Shown in pieces: positions 1 through 8,246 of a stretch of 56,275 nucleotides of DNA (position 1 is the stretch's first letter; each line of letters opens with the position of its first letter). The DNA lies in the NCBI GenBank assembly GCA_964538375.1, contig CAZIFQ010000021.1, forward strand, positions 1 through 56,275, given 5' to 3'. The position numbers and the translations under genes were made by a program. This DNA is from JAUUZQ01 sp964538375 (GTDB taxonomy: Bacteria; Bacteroidota; Bacteroidia; Bacteroidales; GCA-2748055). The notes under the pieces are model-generated. The model searched no databases, was not told where the DNA came from, and saw only the letters and a list, made by a program, of their open reading frames with translations.

Positions 1-32
1 ATTTATTTAATGAAAGTAAGAAAATGTAAACT

Positions 33-56
33 TAGGCATGGTATAACCAATGCCTA
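33..56. repeat. Small palindrome upstream of the HEAT-repeat gene
   Basis: A 7-bp perfect inverted repeat (TAGGCAT / ATGCCTA) surrounds an inner GGT/ACC pair, giving a short bulged hairpin. It lies in an AT-rich leader with no gene. Together with the bulged palindrome further downstream it may mark the left border of an inserted unit. The function is inferred only. Confidence 0.5.
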
Positions 57-123
57 GCAAACCAGGATATATAAACTAAAGGAACTAACTTAGAATACAA
101 CTAACGAATAACTAAAATCCTAC

Positions 124-158
124 TAACGCCAGCACATGGTCATACCATTGGAACGTTA
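124..158. repeat. Bulged hairpin, attC-like, left of the HEAT-repeat gene
   Basis: The arms pair in three blocks: TAACG with CGTTA, CCA with TGG, and ATGGT with ACCAT around a CAT loop. Unpaired bases lie between the blocks. Imperfect hairpins with extrahelical bases and AAC/GTT ends are the hallmark of integron attC sites. The ends here only approximate the RYYYAAC/GTTRRRY consensus, so this is a resemblance and not a firm call. No integrase gene is seen in the window. Confidence 0.4.
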
Positions 159-208
159 TACCCAATTTTCAAATTTCTAAAATGCATTATTAAATAAAAA
201 TTATTAAG

Positions 209-1222
209 ATGGGACAAAAAAATTTTGATGATAATGTTCAGCAATTTAAACTGAACAGAGATTATAATGGGTTGCATAAATTAATTCGGGGATGTCATGA
301 ATACCAGAAGCATCAAATTGCAAAAGCACTTGAAGAAATTGGTGACGAAAAAGCGATGGAAACCTTGGCTAAAATTATTACTGATCGGCCTACTGAGTTT
401 GGACGAATTGCATCAACATCATTATCAAAAATGACCAATAAAGCAAATGTAGTCAAATATGCCCTGTTGGCTTACGAAAACGGGATTAAAAAAGGTATGG
501 CTAAATCATCTGTCGACGGAGTTAATTTAAAAGAAAGTGTTAAACTAGTAATAAATTCTTTGGGTGAAAAAGCAGTTGGACCGTTACTGGATATTTTAAC
601 AACTGAAGGCTATACAGAAAGTATTCTGATAAGTGAATTATTACCTTTGTGTGTCACTAATAATTCAATAGAATTATTAAAAGATAAACTATTATATCCT
701 GATTGGTGGATTCGTGAAATAATTACTAAAAATTTACTATTATTAAAATGGGAGCCATCTACAACAGAGGAAAAAGTAGCTGTATTAATTTCTAGATTAA
801 ATTGGAAAGAGCTTGAAAAGTTAGGAGAACAAGCAGTAAAATATATAACTGAATCAATGGATATTAATGATAGGCGCCTAATCAAAAGAAAGCCAAATAT
901 TATAAATGTAATTGGGAAAATAGGGAGTCCTTTAGCCACTGAATCACTGATAATATCATTGAATAATAAATCCTATCCAAAACAAACTATAAATGCTTTA
1001 GGGTTTTTAGGTGATCCAAAGGCCGTTTCTCCAATTATGAATTATGTAAAAGGCTTAAGTAGCTTTTCTATTTTACTTCATTCCTCAATGTATATAAAAT
1101 CTCTTACAAATATTGGAAACCCAGCTATAAAGGAACTTAATCCTTTTTTAAAAGATTCAAATAAGAATGTGAGAAAAATTGCACAAAAAACATTAAAACG
1201 ACTAAAATATCAAACATATTAA
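209..1222 (+). CDS. HEAT-repeat protein
   Basis: A 337-residue protein with no signal peptide or membrane segment, so probably cytoplasmic. It consists of helical repeats typical of HEAT/PBS-lyase-like scaffolds, for example around residues 35-60 (ALEEIGDEKAMETLAKII), 110-135 (LGEKAVGPLLDIL), 235-260 (IGSPLATESLIISL), 262-285 (LGFLGDPKAVSPIMNYV) and the C-terminus. Such repeats usually mediate protein-protein binding and carry no catalytic residues. The gene is strongly AT-rich and rich in Asn, Ile and Lys codons compared with the metabolic genes that follow. It stands alone between palindromic elements, which suggests acquisition as an accessory unit. The start is the first ATG of the frame. 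Its partner and role are unknown. Confidence 0.75.
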   Translation: MGQKNFDDNVQQFKLNRDYNGLHKLIRGCHEYQKHQIAKALEEIGDEKAMETLAKIITDRPTEFGRIASTSLSKMTNKANVVKYALLAYENGIKKGMAKSSVDGVNLKESVKLVINSLGEKAVGPLLDILTTEGYTESILISELLPLCVTNNSIELLKDKLLYPDWWIREIITKNLLLLKWEPSTTEEKVAVLISRLNWKELEKLGEQAVKYITESMDINDRRLIKRKPNIINVIGKIGSPLATESLIISLNNKSYPKQTINALGFLGDPKAVSPIMNYVKGLSSFSILLHSSMYIKSLTNIGNPAIKELNPFLKDSNKNVRKIAQKTLKRLKYQTY

Positions 1223-1299
1223 TCATACGATATTTTAATGTTTTCTATCAATAAAAGGGTATAAAAATAATAGCCGAGATAGTAGTAAATTTAAGTTCT

Positions 1300-1355
1300 G
1301 TAGCCCGCTTCAGCTTTTCTGTAACTTGATAGGAAAGTGCAACGCAGTAGGCTAC
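1300..1355. repeat. Long imperfect hairpin right of the HEAT-repeat gene
   Basis: GTAGCC at the left end pairs exactly with GGCTAC at the right end, and a CTTTTC/GAAAG pair lies inside, giving an extended bulged hairpin of about 56 nt. It is followed within 15 bases by AACCGTTGGCGGTAAT. No T-run follows, so it does not look like a standard terminator. With the left-side hairpins it brackets the HEAT gene, as in a gene cassette. Confidence 0.45.
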
Positions 1356-1431
1356 TATTCTTATACTAACCGTTGGCGGTAATTATTACACAACCTTTCA
1401 TCATAATCGAGCATCTTCTGTAAAAAACATC

Positions 1432-1827
1432 ATGAGATTGGCCAAACTAGTATCTGTTTTCTTTTTGATCATAGGAATCTATTCTTGTGATAAACCTGAG
1501 GAATCTACTAACAACTATAGCAATATATTTGAAATTATCCTGCCAACAGATTCTCCGAGAGGATTGGCGTATGATGGGGACTTTCTATGGTATAGTGATG
1601 ATTCCTTAAACACAATCAACAAAATTTCAAGTAACGGAAATATATTAGAAACCATTTCAATTACTAATTGTAGCTTAACTGGTTTTGAATTCCATAACAA
1701 TTCTATCTGGTGTATAAATGATAAGACAGTTCTTTTTGACAGCTGTACCAGGGGCGATTATGAAGGAGCAGCGTTAGCGCTGAAAGGTGGCGCTGATATA
1801 AAATACTCAGATGACGGAAATGCGTGA
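1432..1827 (+). CDS. Chimeric lipoprotein remnant (propeller start joined to ankyrin-like tail)
   Basis: This 131-residue frame opens with a lipoprotein signal (LIIGIYSC, Cys at about residue 19). Residues 35-98 resemble the first blades of a beta-propeller of the SMP-30/NHL type (SPRGLAYDGDFLWYSDD, then FEFHNNSIWCIND). From about residue 100 the character changes abruptly to an ankyrin-like stretch (SCTRGDYEGAALALKGGADI), which stops at DGNA followed by TGA. A full propeller needs several hundred residues and an ankyrin array several repeats, so both halves are truncated. The simplest reading is a fused remnant left by recombination in the accessory patch. A short functional lipoprotein cannot be excluded. 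Confidence 0.5.
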   Translation: MRLAKLVSVFFLIIGIYSCDKPEESTNNYSNIFEIILPTDSPRGLAYDGDFLWYSDDSLNTINKISSNGNILETISITNCSLTGFEFHNNSIWCINDKTVLFDSCTRGDYEGAALALKGGADIKYSDDGNA

Positions 1828-2110
1828 TCAGCAATTATCCGATTAATCCTCCCAATCAGTCCAATTAGCTTCGCTGACCGCGTTCGCAAAAAAGCCAAAA
1901 ACTCCTGGCGTCGTTTTTTCAGTCTTTTTTATTTATATCCCTCACTCAAGCAGAGTGGGGTCGAATACGGCAAATAGGTCATTAACCTGGAAGGACAAAA
2001 CGTTCAGCCCATTCTTTCTATTAAAAATAATCAATAATACTTATTTGTAAATCTAAAGGAAGGACAGATTATTATATCTTTGTATGTGAATACCCATAGA
2101 TACCGCGAAG
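1828..2110. other. Gene-free stretch with a hairpin and gene debris
   Basis: There is no convincing gene here. A hairpin at 1939-1960 pairs CACTC with GAGTG around AAGCA, extended by CCC/GGG across a bulged T. It has no T-run after it, but a T-rich run precedes it. The first third is GC-richer than the flanks and may be decayed coding sequence linked to the chimeric gene upstream. The last 40 bases hold the likely promoter of the next gene. Confidence 0.5.
2075..2082 (+). promoter_or_regulatory. Candidate Bacteroidota -7 element (TATCTTTG)
   Basis: Matches the TAnnTTTG -7 consensus known for Bacteroides and Flavobacterium and lies 28 bp before the start codon of the GH3/beta-lactamase fusion. 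No clear TTTG -33 box sits at the usual spacing, so the call rests on the -7 match and its position. Confidence 0.4.
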
Positions 2111-5100
2111 ATGAGAATGCTCTTAAAAACAATGCTGGTTCTGCTGAGCCTGTTTCTATTTAATAATTCAATTATACCTGGAAATATAGCAGAGGAATAT
2201 TTACTTCCTCCTATTCCCCTTGATCCTCCTTTTTTGCATTCAGATTCTACATGGGTGGATTCTGTTATGCATAAAATGACACTGGAAGAGAAGATTGCCC
2301 AGATGCTCATGATTCAGGCATACTCAAACAGGGATGCTTCCCATACCCTTGCCCTGGAAAAGATCATTAAAAAACACAAGGTAGGTGGCGTAATTTTCTT
2401 CCAGGGTGGTCCGGTCCGACAGGCACACATGACAAACAATTTTCAAAAAATTTCTGAATTGCCCCTTTTAATTGCCATAGATGGGGAGTGGGGACTGGGT
2501 ATGCGCCTGGACAGCGTAATAAGCTATCCCCGCCAGATGATGCTTGGGGCTATAGCTGAAGACACCCTGATATACAGGATGGGAAGTGATATTGCAGAAC
2601 AAATGAGAATGTTGGGTGTACACATGAATTTTGCGCCTGTTGCAGATATAAACAACAATCCAAATAACCCGGTAATCAATACACGCTCCTTCGGAGAGCA
2701 GAGAGAGAATGTTTCAGAAAAAGTTATCTCTTATTTTAAGGGGATGCAAGACAATGGTTTGCTTGTTACAGCCAAACATTTTCCGGGTCACGGAGATACA
2801 GACAGTGACTCACATAAAACTTTGCCTGTAATTAATCATTCACTGGCCCGCCTGGATTCAATCGAATTGTTTCCTTTTAATAAAGCTATCATCAACGGCT
2901 TGTCTGGGATCATGATCGCTCATCTGCATGTTCCTGCCCTGGATTCAGCAGATGATCGGGCAACAACATTATCAAGATTGGTTGTTACTGACCTCCTGCA
3001 AAAGGAAATGGGATTTAAGGGACTGATTGTTACCGATGCCCTTAATATGAAAGGCGTGAGCAACTATTACAGTCCGGGCAAACTCGAGGTAGAAGCAGTT
3101 AAAGCAGGAAATGACATACTCCTGATGCCTGCCGATGTTGGGAAAGCCATTAACTCAATTCGCCGGGCTGTTAGAAAGGGAATTATCCCTGAAGAAGAAA
3201 TAGATCAGCACTGTCGGAAAATACTGTTGGCAAAAGCGTGGCTTAAACTTGATAGACAGGAAGAGATAGTGCCTGGCAAACTGAAAGAGGAACTCAACCA
3301 CAGGAAATACCTTCCTTTACAGCATCAGCTCATTGAAAATGCACTTACCCTGGTGAAAAACGATGATGAGGTAATACCCTTTACCGATCTCAATACTATG
3401 CAACTGGCAACTTTGAACATCGGTGTGGAAGAAGAGACGCCATTTACAAATACACTTGATCTTTATCTTAAGGGAGATCACTTCTTTTTCAACAATCTAA
3501 ATAGCTTTCCTTCTGAAAATGAGATAGAAACAGAACTCCTCAAGTACAATGTGCTCATTGTTAATATATATAAAACTAAGGCGCGAGGGAGGGGGTTCGG
3601 AATAACAGAAGCAACAAGGAATTTCCTGAAATCCATGCACTTTGATGGGAAATTAATCCTGAATGTGTTTGGTTATCCTTATGCGCTTGGTGAATTGGAT
3701 AGCATGCAAAAGTACAATGCTATAGTTGTATCCTATTCGGAGAATCAACTCAACCAGCAGTATGCTGCACAAGGGATGTTTGGAGGGATCTCATTTACAG
3801 GTTCCTTGCCTGTAGCAGCCGGAGATCATTTTGATGCGGGTACTGGACTAAAGTCTCATGGCGGTACCCGACTAAAGTATTCCATTCCCGAAAGTGTGGG
3901 AATGAATTATGATACTTTGCTGTTGATTGACAGTATTGTTGAGAATGCCATCCATGAAAAAGCCATACCCGGATGCCAGGTATTAGTAGCACGGAAAGGT
4001 GAGGTAATATTGAATAAATCTTATGGTTATCATACATACAGGAACAGGAAAAAGGTAAAGGACGATGATCTATACGACCTGGCTTCGCTGACTAAGATTG
4101 GTTCTACTATTCCGGCTTTAATGCAGCTGCAGGACCAGGGATTGTTTAGTGTAGACAGCACACTGAAGACATACCTTCCGGAAATTGATACGTCTGATAA
4201 GGGAGATTTGCTCATTCGGGATATTCTGACCCACCAGTCCGGACTGACTGCCTGGATTCCTTTTTATATGTCTACGGTGGAAACGCTGGATACTTCCGAA
4301 ACCTTGATTAGCAATAATTTCAGTTATACATATCCTTTGAAACTTGGGGGTGGATCTTTTGCAAACAGGAATATTGTGTATAAAGAAGGTGTTTACTCAA
4401 AAAGCTACTCAGATACACATTCCTTGCAGGTGGCTGAAGACTTGTTCTTGAGAAACGATTACAGGGACTCAATCTACACAGCTATTTTAAACAGTGAGTT
4501 AGGTGAAAAAACATATAAATACAGCGATCTTGGGTATTACTATCTATATAAGGTCGTTGAGGAATTAACCGACACCACGTTCTATCCTTATACAAAGTTC
4601 AACTTTTACGCACCCTTGGGTGCCGAAACGCTTGGATTTCTTCCCTTGAAGAGATTCAGTCCCGATCGCATTATACCCACTGAAAATGACATTGTTTTTA
4701 GAAAGCAAATGCTCACAGGGTATGTACATGATCCGGGAGCAGCAATGATGGGAGGTATTTGTGGACATGCCGGTCTATTTTCAAATGCCAACGACCTGGC
4801 TAAATTGATGCAGATGTACCTTAATAATGGTGAGTATGGGGGAGATATTTTTCTTGATTCAGCTACCATTGTACAATATACATCGTGCCAGTACTGCGAA
4901 GAGGAAAACAGGCGTGGACTTGGTTTTGATCGTCCTATTGTTGAAGAAGATGATGCCGGACCGGCCTGTAATTCTGCCTCAGCGCTCAGTTATGGCCATA
5001 CCGGTTTTACCGGTACCATTGCATGGATGGATCCCGAACAAGATTTGTTGTATATCTTCCTTTCAAACAGGATTCATCCTGACCAGGCAAATCTGAAATT

Positions 5101-5161
5101 GATATCAGGGAATGTCAGGACAAGTATCCAGGAATTGCTCTATAATGCAATAGAGGAATAA
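2111..5161 (+). CDS. Glycoside hydrolase family 3 / beta-lactamase-fold serine hydrolase fusion, exported
   Basis: A 1016-residue two-enzyme protein. Residues 1-25 form a signal peptide. Residues 50-380 are a GH3 catalytic domain of the beta-N-acetylhexosaminidase (NagZ) type: KHFPGHGDT at 222-230 with DSH at 233-235 is the NagZ-like catalytic loop, and IVTDALNM holds the likely nucleophile Asp309. Residues 400-580 resemble the GH3 C-terminal domain. From about residue 595 there is a class C beta-lactamase/DD-peptidase fold: SLTK (Ser659, Lys662) is the SxxK motif, YSDLG the YxN-like motif, and GHTG near residue 960 replaces KTG. Fusions of this kind are known in Bacteroidota. The likely substrates are muropeptides, cut at both the sugar and the peptide or ester part in the periplasm. 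The gene is single, with its own promoter. Confidence 0.88.
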   Translation: MRMLLKTMLVLLSLFLFNNSIIPGNIAEEYLLPPIPLDPPFLHSDSTWVDSVMHKMTLEEKIAQMLMIQAYSNRDASHTLALEKIIKKHKVGGVIFFQGGPVRQAHMTNNFQKISELPLLIAIDGEWGLGMRLDSVISYPRQMMLGAIAEDTLIYRMGSDIAEQMRMLGVHMNFAPVADINNNPNNPVINTRSFGEQRENVSEKVISYFKGMQDNGLLVTAKHFPGHGDTDSDSHKTLPVINHSLARLDSIELFPFNKAIINGLSGIMIAHLHVPALDSADDRATTLSRLVVTDLLQKEMGFKGLIVTDALNMKGVSNYYSPGKLEVEAVKAGNDILLMPADVGKAINSIRRAVRKGIIPEEEIDQHCRKILLAKAWLKLDRQEEIVPGKLKEELNHRKYLPLQHQLIENALTLVKNDDEVIPFTDLNTMQLATLNIGVEEETPFTNTLDLYLKGDHFFFNNLNSFPSENEIETELLKYNVLIVNIYKTKARGRGFGITEATRNFLKSMHFDGKLILNVFGYPYALGELDSMQKYNAIVVSYSENQLNQQYAAQGMFGGISFTGSLPVAAGDHFDAGTGLKSHGGTRLKYSIPESVGMNYDTLLLIDSIVENAIHEKAIPGCQVLVARKGEVILNKSYGYHTYRNRKKVKDDDLYDLASLTKIGSTIPALMQLQDQGLFSVDSTLKTYLPEIDTSDKGDLLIRDILTHQSGLTAWIPFYMSTVETLDTSETLISNNFSYTYPLKLGGGSFANRNIVYKEGVYSKSYSDTHSLQVAEDLFLRNDYRDSIYTAILNSELGEKTYKYSDLGYYYLYKVVEELTDTTFYPYTKFNFYAPLGAETLGFLPLKRFSPDRIIPTENDIVFRKQMLTGYVHDPGAAMMGGICGHAGLFSNANDLAKLMQMYLNNGEYGGDIFLDSATIVQYTSCQYCEEENRRGLGFDRPIVEEDDAGPACNSASALSYGHTGFTGTIAWMDPEQDLLYIFLSNRIHPDQANLKLISGNVRTSIQELLYNAIEE

Positions 5162-5275
5162 TTTCCACTTCTAATAGTCAGGTTTATTTACTGCTCAGGT
5201 AAAGAGGTGTTGAAGAACAGGCGGGTAAGGGCTCATTTGTTTACAATTCTCATGCCTAACCAAAAGAATTAAAAC

Positions 5276-5283
5276 TAATTTTG
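5276..5283 (+). promoter_or_regulatory. Candidate -7 element (TAATTTTG) for the mce-mmd operon
   Basis: Exact match to TAnnTTTG, about 185 bp before the mce start. If used, the transcript has a long leader containing the 60-bp-spaced repeats. No -33 TTTG is seen at normal spacing. Confidence 0.35.
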
Positions 5284-5313
5284 CACGTATCTTTTTGCTT
5301 TATTATTGACTAA

Positions 5314-5413
5314 GGTCCCCGGGTGTTATACTGAGCTTGCCATAGTACGGTGCTTTAGGGAACTTTTAACTTGGGTCCCTGGGTGGAATACTGAGTTTGA
5401 CGAAGTACGATGC
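5314..5413. repeat. Two copies of a TGAG(C/T)TTG...AGTACG repeat, period 60 bp
   Basis: Each copy reads roughly GGTCCC-GGGTG, then ATACTGAG, TTG and AGTACGRTGC, with copies at 5314-5353 and 5374-5413. The TGAGCTTG..GAAG core belongs to a palindromic motif that recurs as intergenic repeats in many Bacteroidota genomes. The copies are about 85 percent alike by eye. Confidence 0.6.
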
Positions 5414-5424
5414 CAAATGGTTAA

Positions 5425-5463
5425 TTTTTACTTTTTACCTTTTACTTTTTACTTTTTACTTGA
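5425..5463. repeat. T-rich tandem repeat, unit about 7 bp (ACTTTTT)
   Basis: About five head-to-tail copies of ACTTTTT/ACCTTTT end a few bases before the mce start codon. The array lies in the region where ribosome binding would occur, so length changes could affect translation. Confidence 0.6.
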
Positions 5464-5467
5464 ACTT

Positions 5468-5872
5468 ATGAAACCTACACACATTGAACACATCGGAATA
5501 GCAGTTGAAAATCTTAAAGAAGCCATTGCATATTATGAAAAAGTTTTGGGATTGGAATGCTATGCTATTGAGGAAGTTACTGACCAGAAGGTTAAAACAG
5601 CATTCTTCAAGGTCGGAGATACCAAGATTGAATTACTTGAGTCAACAGATCCTGAAGGTCCGATCGGGAAATTTATTGAGAAGAAAGGACAGGGTGTTCA
5701 TCACATCGCATTTGCCATGCCTGATGTATCTACCGCTTTACAGGATGCTGAGCAAAACGGCGTTCGCCTGATCGATCAAACACCCAGGAATGGTGCTGAG
5801 GGCTTAAAAATCGGCTTTCTACATCCCAAAACTACCATGGGAGTTCTAACGGAGTTCTGTGGAAAAAAATGA
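5468..5872 (+). CDS. mce: Methylmalonyl-CoA epimerase
   Basis: 134 residues, the normal size of the family, all in the vicinal-oxygen-chelate fold (two beta-alpha-beta-beta-beta modules). It interconverts (R)- and (S)-methylmalonyl-CoA, linking the B12-dependent mutase to the decarboxylase encoded downstream. Likely metal ligands are His8 (IEHIGIAV), the Glu in KIELLES, a His in GVHHIAF and the late Glu in LTEFCG. I chose the ATG at the start of MKPTHIEHIGIAV. The longer frame would add 54 residues translated from intergenic repeats. It is first in the mce-mmdA-mmdD-mmdC-mmdB operon, 17 bp ahead of mmdA. Confidence 0.93.
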   Translation: MKPTHIEHIGIAVENLKEAIAYYEKVLGLECYAIEEVTDQKVKTAFFKVGDTKIELLESTDPEGPIGKFIEKKGQGVHHIAFAMPDVSTALQDAEQNGVRLIDQTPRNGAEGLKIGFLHPKTTMGVLTEFCGKK

Positions 5873-5889
5873 TCTAAAACACCACTAAC

Positions 5890-7449
5890 ATGAACAGCAA
5901 CGATAAAATACAACATTTAATTGAACTTAGGGAGAAAGCGAAGCTGGGGGGAGGAGAGAAACGAATCGAATCTCAACACAGCAAAGGCAGGTATACCGCC
6001 CGCGAGAGAATAGCCATTCTCCTGGATGAAGGCTCGTTCGAAGAGTATGACATGTTTGTAACACATAGAAGTCATGAATTCGGACTTGAAAATCAAACCT
6101 ATCTTTCAGATGGAGTAGTAACCGGACACGGCACAATCGACGGACGTGTAGTTTATCTATACGCCCAGGATTTCACCGTATTCGGGGGATCGCTCTCGGA
6201 AACACATGCCCAGAAGATATGCAAGATCATGGACCAGGCCATGAAGGTAGGTGCACCGGTTATTGGCATAAATGATAGTGGTGGGGCCAGGATACAGGAG
6301 GGAGTTAAGAGTTTGGCTGGTTATGCAGAGATATTTGAAAGGAATATACTGGCTTCCGGTGTTATCCCACAGCTCTCAGTAATATTCGGACCATGTGCAG
6401 GAGGTGCAGTTTATTCGCCGGCATTGACAGACTTTATTATAATGAATGATAAAACTTCTTACATGTTTGTAACTGGTCCGAAGGTAACCAAGATTGTTAC
6501 GGGGGAGGTGATATCAACAGAAGCACTGGGTGGTGCAGAGATGCATGCAACGAAATCCGGGATAGCTCATTTTGTTTCCCAGGATGAAGAGGAGGGACTG
6601 ATGCTCATCAGGAAGATGTTGTCATACATGCCGCAAAATAACCTGGAAGATCCACCTGTAACAGAATGTATCGATCCAATTGATCGGCTGGAAGATGACC
6701 TGAATGAAGTGATTCCCGATAATCCTAATGAGCCCTATGATGTGAAAGATGTAATCTTTTCTATTGTAGATCGAGGAGAGTTTTTGGAGATACACAGGAA
6801 TTATGCTAAAAATATTATTGTCGGATTTGCCAAGTTTAATGGTATGTCAGTTGGTATTGTGGCTAATCAGCCCAGCCAGCTTGCCGGTGTACTTGATATC
6901 GATGCATCCCGCAAAGCTGCACGCTTCGTAAGATTCTGCGATTGCTTTAATATTTCATTGGTTACACTGGTGGATGTTCCCGGATTCCTTCCGGGAAGTG
7001 CCCAGGAATTTGGTGGGATTATTATTCATGGGGCTAAATTGATGTTTGCCTATGGCGAAGCAACAGTTCCAAAGGTTACCATAACACTGCGAAAGTCATA
7101 CGGAGGTGCACACGATGTAATGAGCTCTAAACAATTGAGAGGAGACATCAACTATGCCTGGCCATCTGCTGAAATAGCGGTCATGGGACCGAGAGGTGCC
7201 GTAGAGATACTGGAAGGGAAGAAACTTAAGGAGATAGAAGATCCTGATGAATTGAAAAAGTTTGTTGGAGAGAAAGAAGAAGATTACAGGAAGAAGTTTG
7301 CAAATCCTTATGAAGCAGCTAAATACGGATATATAGATGACGTAATCGAACCACGGAATACCCGGTTTAGAATTATAAGGGCACTACAAACGCTGGCTAC
7401 TAAGAAAGAGATCAATTATCCCCGGAAACACACCAATATACCTTTGTAA
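5890..7449 (+). CDS. mmdA: Methylmalonyl-CoA decarboxylase alpha (carboxyltransferase) subunit
   Basis: 519 residues with the two tandem crotonase-like halves of biotin-dependent carboxyltransferases. The N-terminal half has SGGARIQEGVKSLAGYAEIF and the oxyanion-hole glycines of GPCAGGAVYSPA. The C-terminal half has VDVPGFLPG and KSYGGAHDVMSSK. It moves the carboxyl group of methylmalonyl-CoA to biotin on the carrier subunit and releases propionyl-CoA. The same family includes propionyl-CoA carboxylase beta. The decarboxylase reading rests on the neighbours: OadG-like, biotin carrier and OadB-like subunits follow directly, and no biotin carboxylase gene is nearby. Cytoplasmic, attached to the membrane complex. 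Confidence 0.93.
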   Translation: MNSNDKIQHLIELREKAKLGGGEKRIESQHSKGRYTARERIAILLDEGSFEEYDMFVTHRSHEFGLENQTYLSDGVVTGHGTIDGRVVYLYAQDFTVFGGSLSETHAQKICKIMDQAMKVGAPVIGINDSGGARIQEGVKSLAGYAEIFERNILASGVIPQLSVIFGPCAGGAVYSPALTDFIIMNDKTSYMFVTGPKVTKIVTGEVISTEALGGAEMHATKSGIAHFVSQDEEEGLMLIRKMLSYMPQNNLEDPPVTECIDPIDRLEDDLNEVIPDNPNEPYDVKDVIFSIVDRGEFLEIHRNYAKNIIVGFAKFNGMSVGIVANQPSQLAGVLDIDASRKAARFVRFCDCFNISLVTLVDVPGFLPGSAQEFGGIIIHGAKLMFAYGEATVPKVTITLRKSYGGAHDVMSSKQLRGDINYAWPSAEIAVMGPRGAVEILEGKKLKEIEDPDELKKFVGEKEEDYRKKFANPYEAAKYGYIDDVIEPRNTRFRIIRALQTLATKKEINYPRKHTNIPL

Positions 7450-7451
7450 TC

Positions 7452-7802
7452 ATGTATATATTGTTAGATAGTAATGTAAACCTTGAGACTCTGTTGATAG
7501 CTGCTGTGGGCTATGTCATAGTATTCTCGGCACTGGTTCTTCTTTTTGTTTGCTTTAATATTTTGCCAAAGCTTATTAATGCAAAAATTAAGAAGAGGAG
7601 CGCTAAGAAGGGAATTGAAATACCTGATACAGGCGGCATCTCAGGTGAAGAGATTGCGGCAATATCAATGGCATTGCATCTCTATTTCTCAGAGTTACAC
7701 GATGAAGAGAGCGGAGTACTTACCATTAAAAAGGTATCTAAAACCTATTCTCCATGGAGCTCAAAAATTTATGCAGTCAGAAATCAGTTTAACAGGATGT
7801 AA
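7452..7802 (+). CDS. mmdD: Small membrane subunit of the decarboxylase pump (OadG family)
   Basis: 116 residues with one strong transmembrane helix at about 13-38 (LLIAAVGYVIVFSALVLLFV), a basic stop-transfer stretch and a soluble tail. The tail carries the block SPWSSKIYAVRNQF, like OadG-type (delta/gamma) subunits of Bacteroidota. In sodium-pumping decarboxylases this subunit anchors the carboxyltransferase to the membrane beta subunit. It starts 2 bp after the mmdA stop codon and lies directly before the biotin carrier gene, so it is clearly cotranscribed. Small OadG proteins are poorly conserved, and context carries much of the call. Confidence 0.85.
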   Translation: MYILLDSNVNLETLLIAAVGYVIVFSALVLLFVCFNILPKLINAKIKKRSAKKGIEIPDTGGISGEEIAAISMALHLYFSELHDEESGVLTIKKVSKTYSPWSSKIYAVRNQFNRM

Positions 7803-7818
7803 ACAATTACGGTAAATT

Positions 7819-8241
7819 ATGAAGCAATTTAAATTCACAATACACGGAAACAGTTATGCAGTTGATGTAATGTCAATGGAAGATAATGTTGCACATCTTG
7901 AGGTGAACGGCACTCCATATAATATTGAAATTGAACGGAAGGTGAAGAAAACTAAAACACCAACCATCGTCAGGGCACCGCATAAGGGCCCCACAACACC
8001 GAAGATCGAGAAGAAAGAGGGAGGAACAGCACATGCCATCCTGGCACCACTTCCGGGAAGCATAATGGAAGTAAAGGTTAACGCGGGAGATATCATCGAA
8101 AAAGGACAACTCCTGATGATGATGGAAGCAATGAAAATGGAAAACCAGGTACTGGCTGACAGGAAGGGAGTGGTTGAAAAAATATTTGTAAGTCAGGGGG
8201 ATACGGTGCTTCAGGGCGATAAATTAATTGCAATAATCTAA
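7819..8241 (+). CDS. mmdC: Biotin carboxyl carrier subunit of methylmalonyl-CoA decarboxylase
   Basis: 140 residues. A poorly conserved N-terminal strand-rich part (1-40) is followed by a Lys/Pro/Thr-rich linker (41-68), which is usual for a swinging carrier arm. A biotinyl domain occupies about 70-140. EAMKM (103-107) marks Lys106 as the biotinylated residue, and LPGSIMEVKV lies upstream as expected. The carrier takes the carboxyl group from the alpha subunit to the membrane beta subunit, where carboxybiotin is decarboxylated. It needs a biotin-protein ligase, which is not encoded in the window. It is 5 bp ahead of mmdB. Confidence 0.95.
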   Translation: MKQFKFTIHGNSYAVDVMSMEDNVAHLEVNGTPYNIEIERKVKKTKTPTIVRAPHKGPTTPKIEKKEGGTAHAILAPLPGSIMEVKVNAGDIIEKGQLLMMMEAMKMENQVLADRKGVVEKIFVSQGDTVLQGDKLIAII

Positions 8242-8246
8242 GTGAT

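Larger units (their letters stand above)
5162..5467. other. Intergenic leader of the mce-mmd operon, repeat-rich
   Basis: No gene is supported. The stretch holds a TAATTTTG -7-like element, two degenerate copies of a palindrome-related repeat spaced exactly 60 bp apart, and a T-rich tandem array just before the mce start. The reading frame of mce stays open upstream through these repeats, but the epimerase homology begins only at the ATG at 5468. Confidence 0.6.

Noticed and set aside
610..939. Minus-strand 109-codon frame inside the HEAT-repeat gene
   Set aside because: Shadow of the plus-strand gene; no motif, and the sense frame has clear helical repeats.
5306..5467. Extra 54 codons upstream of mce in the same frame
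   Set aside because: The added part is translated from intergenic repeats, and the epimerase family begins at MKPTHIEH.
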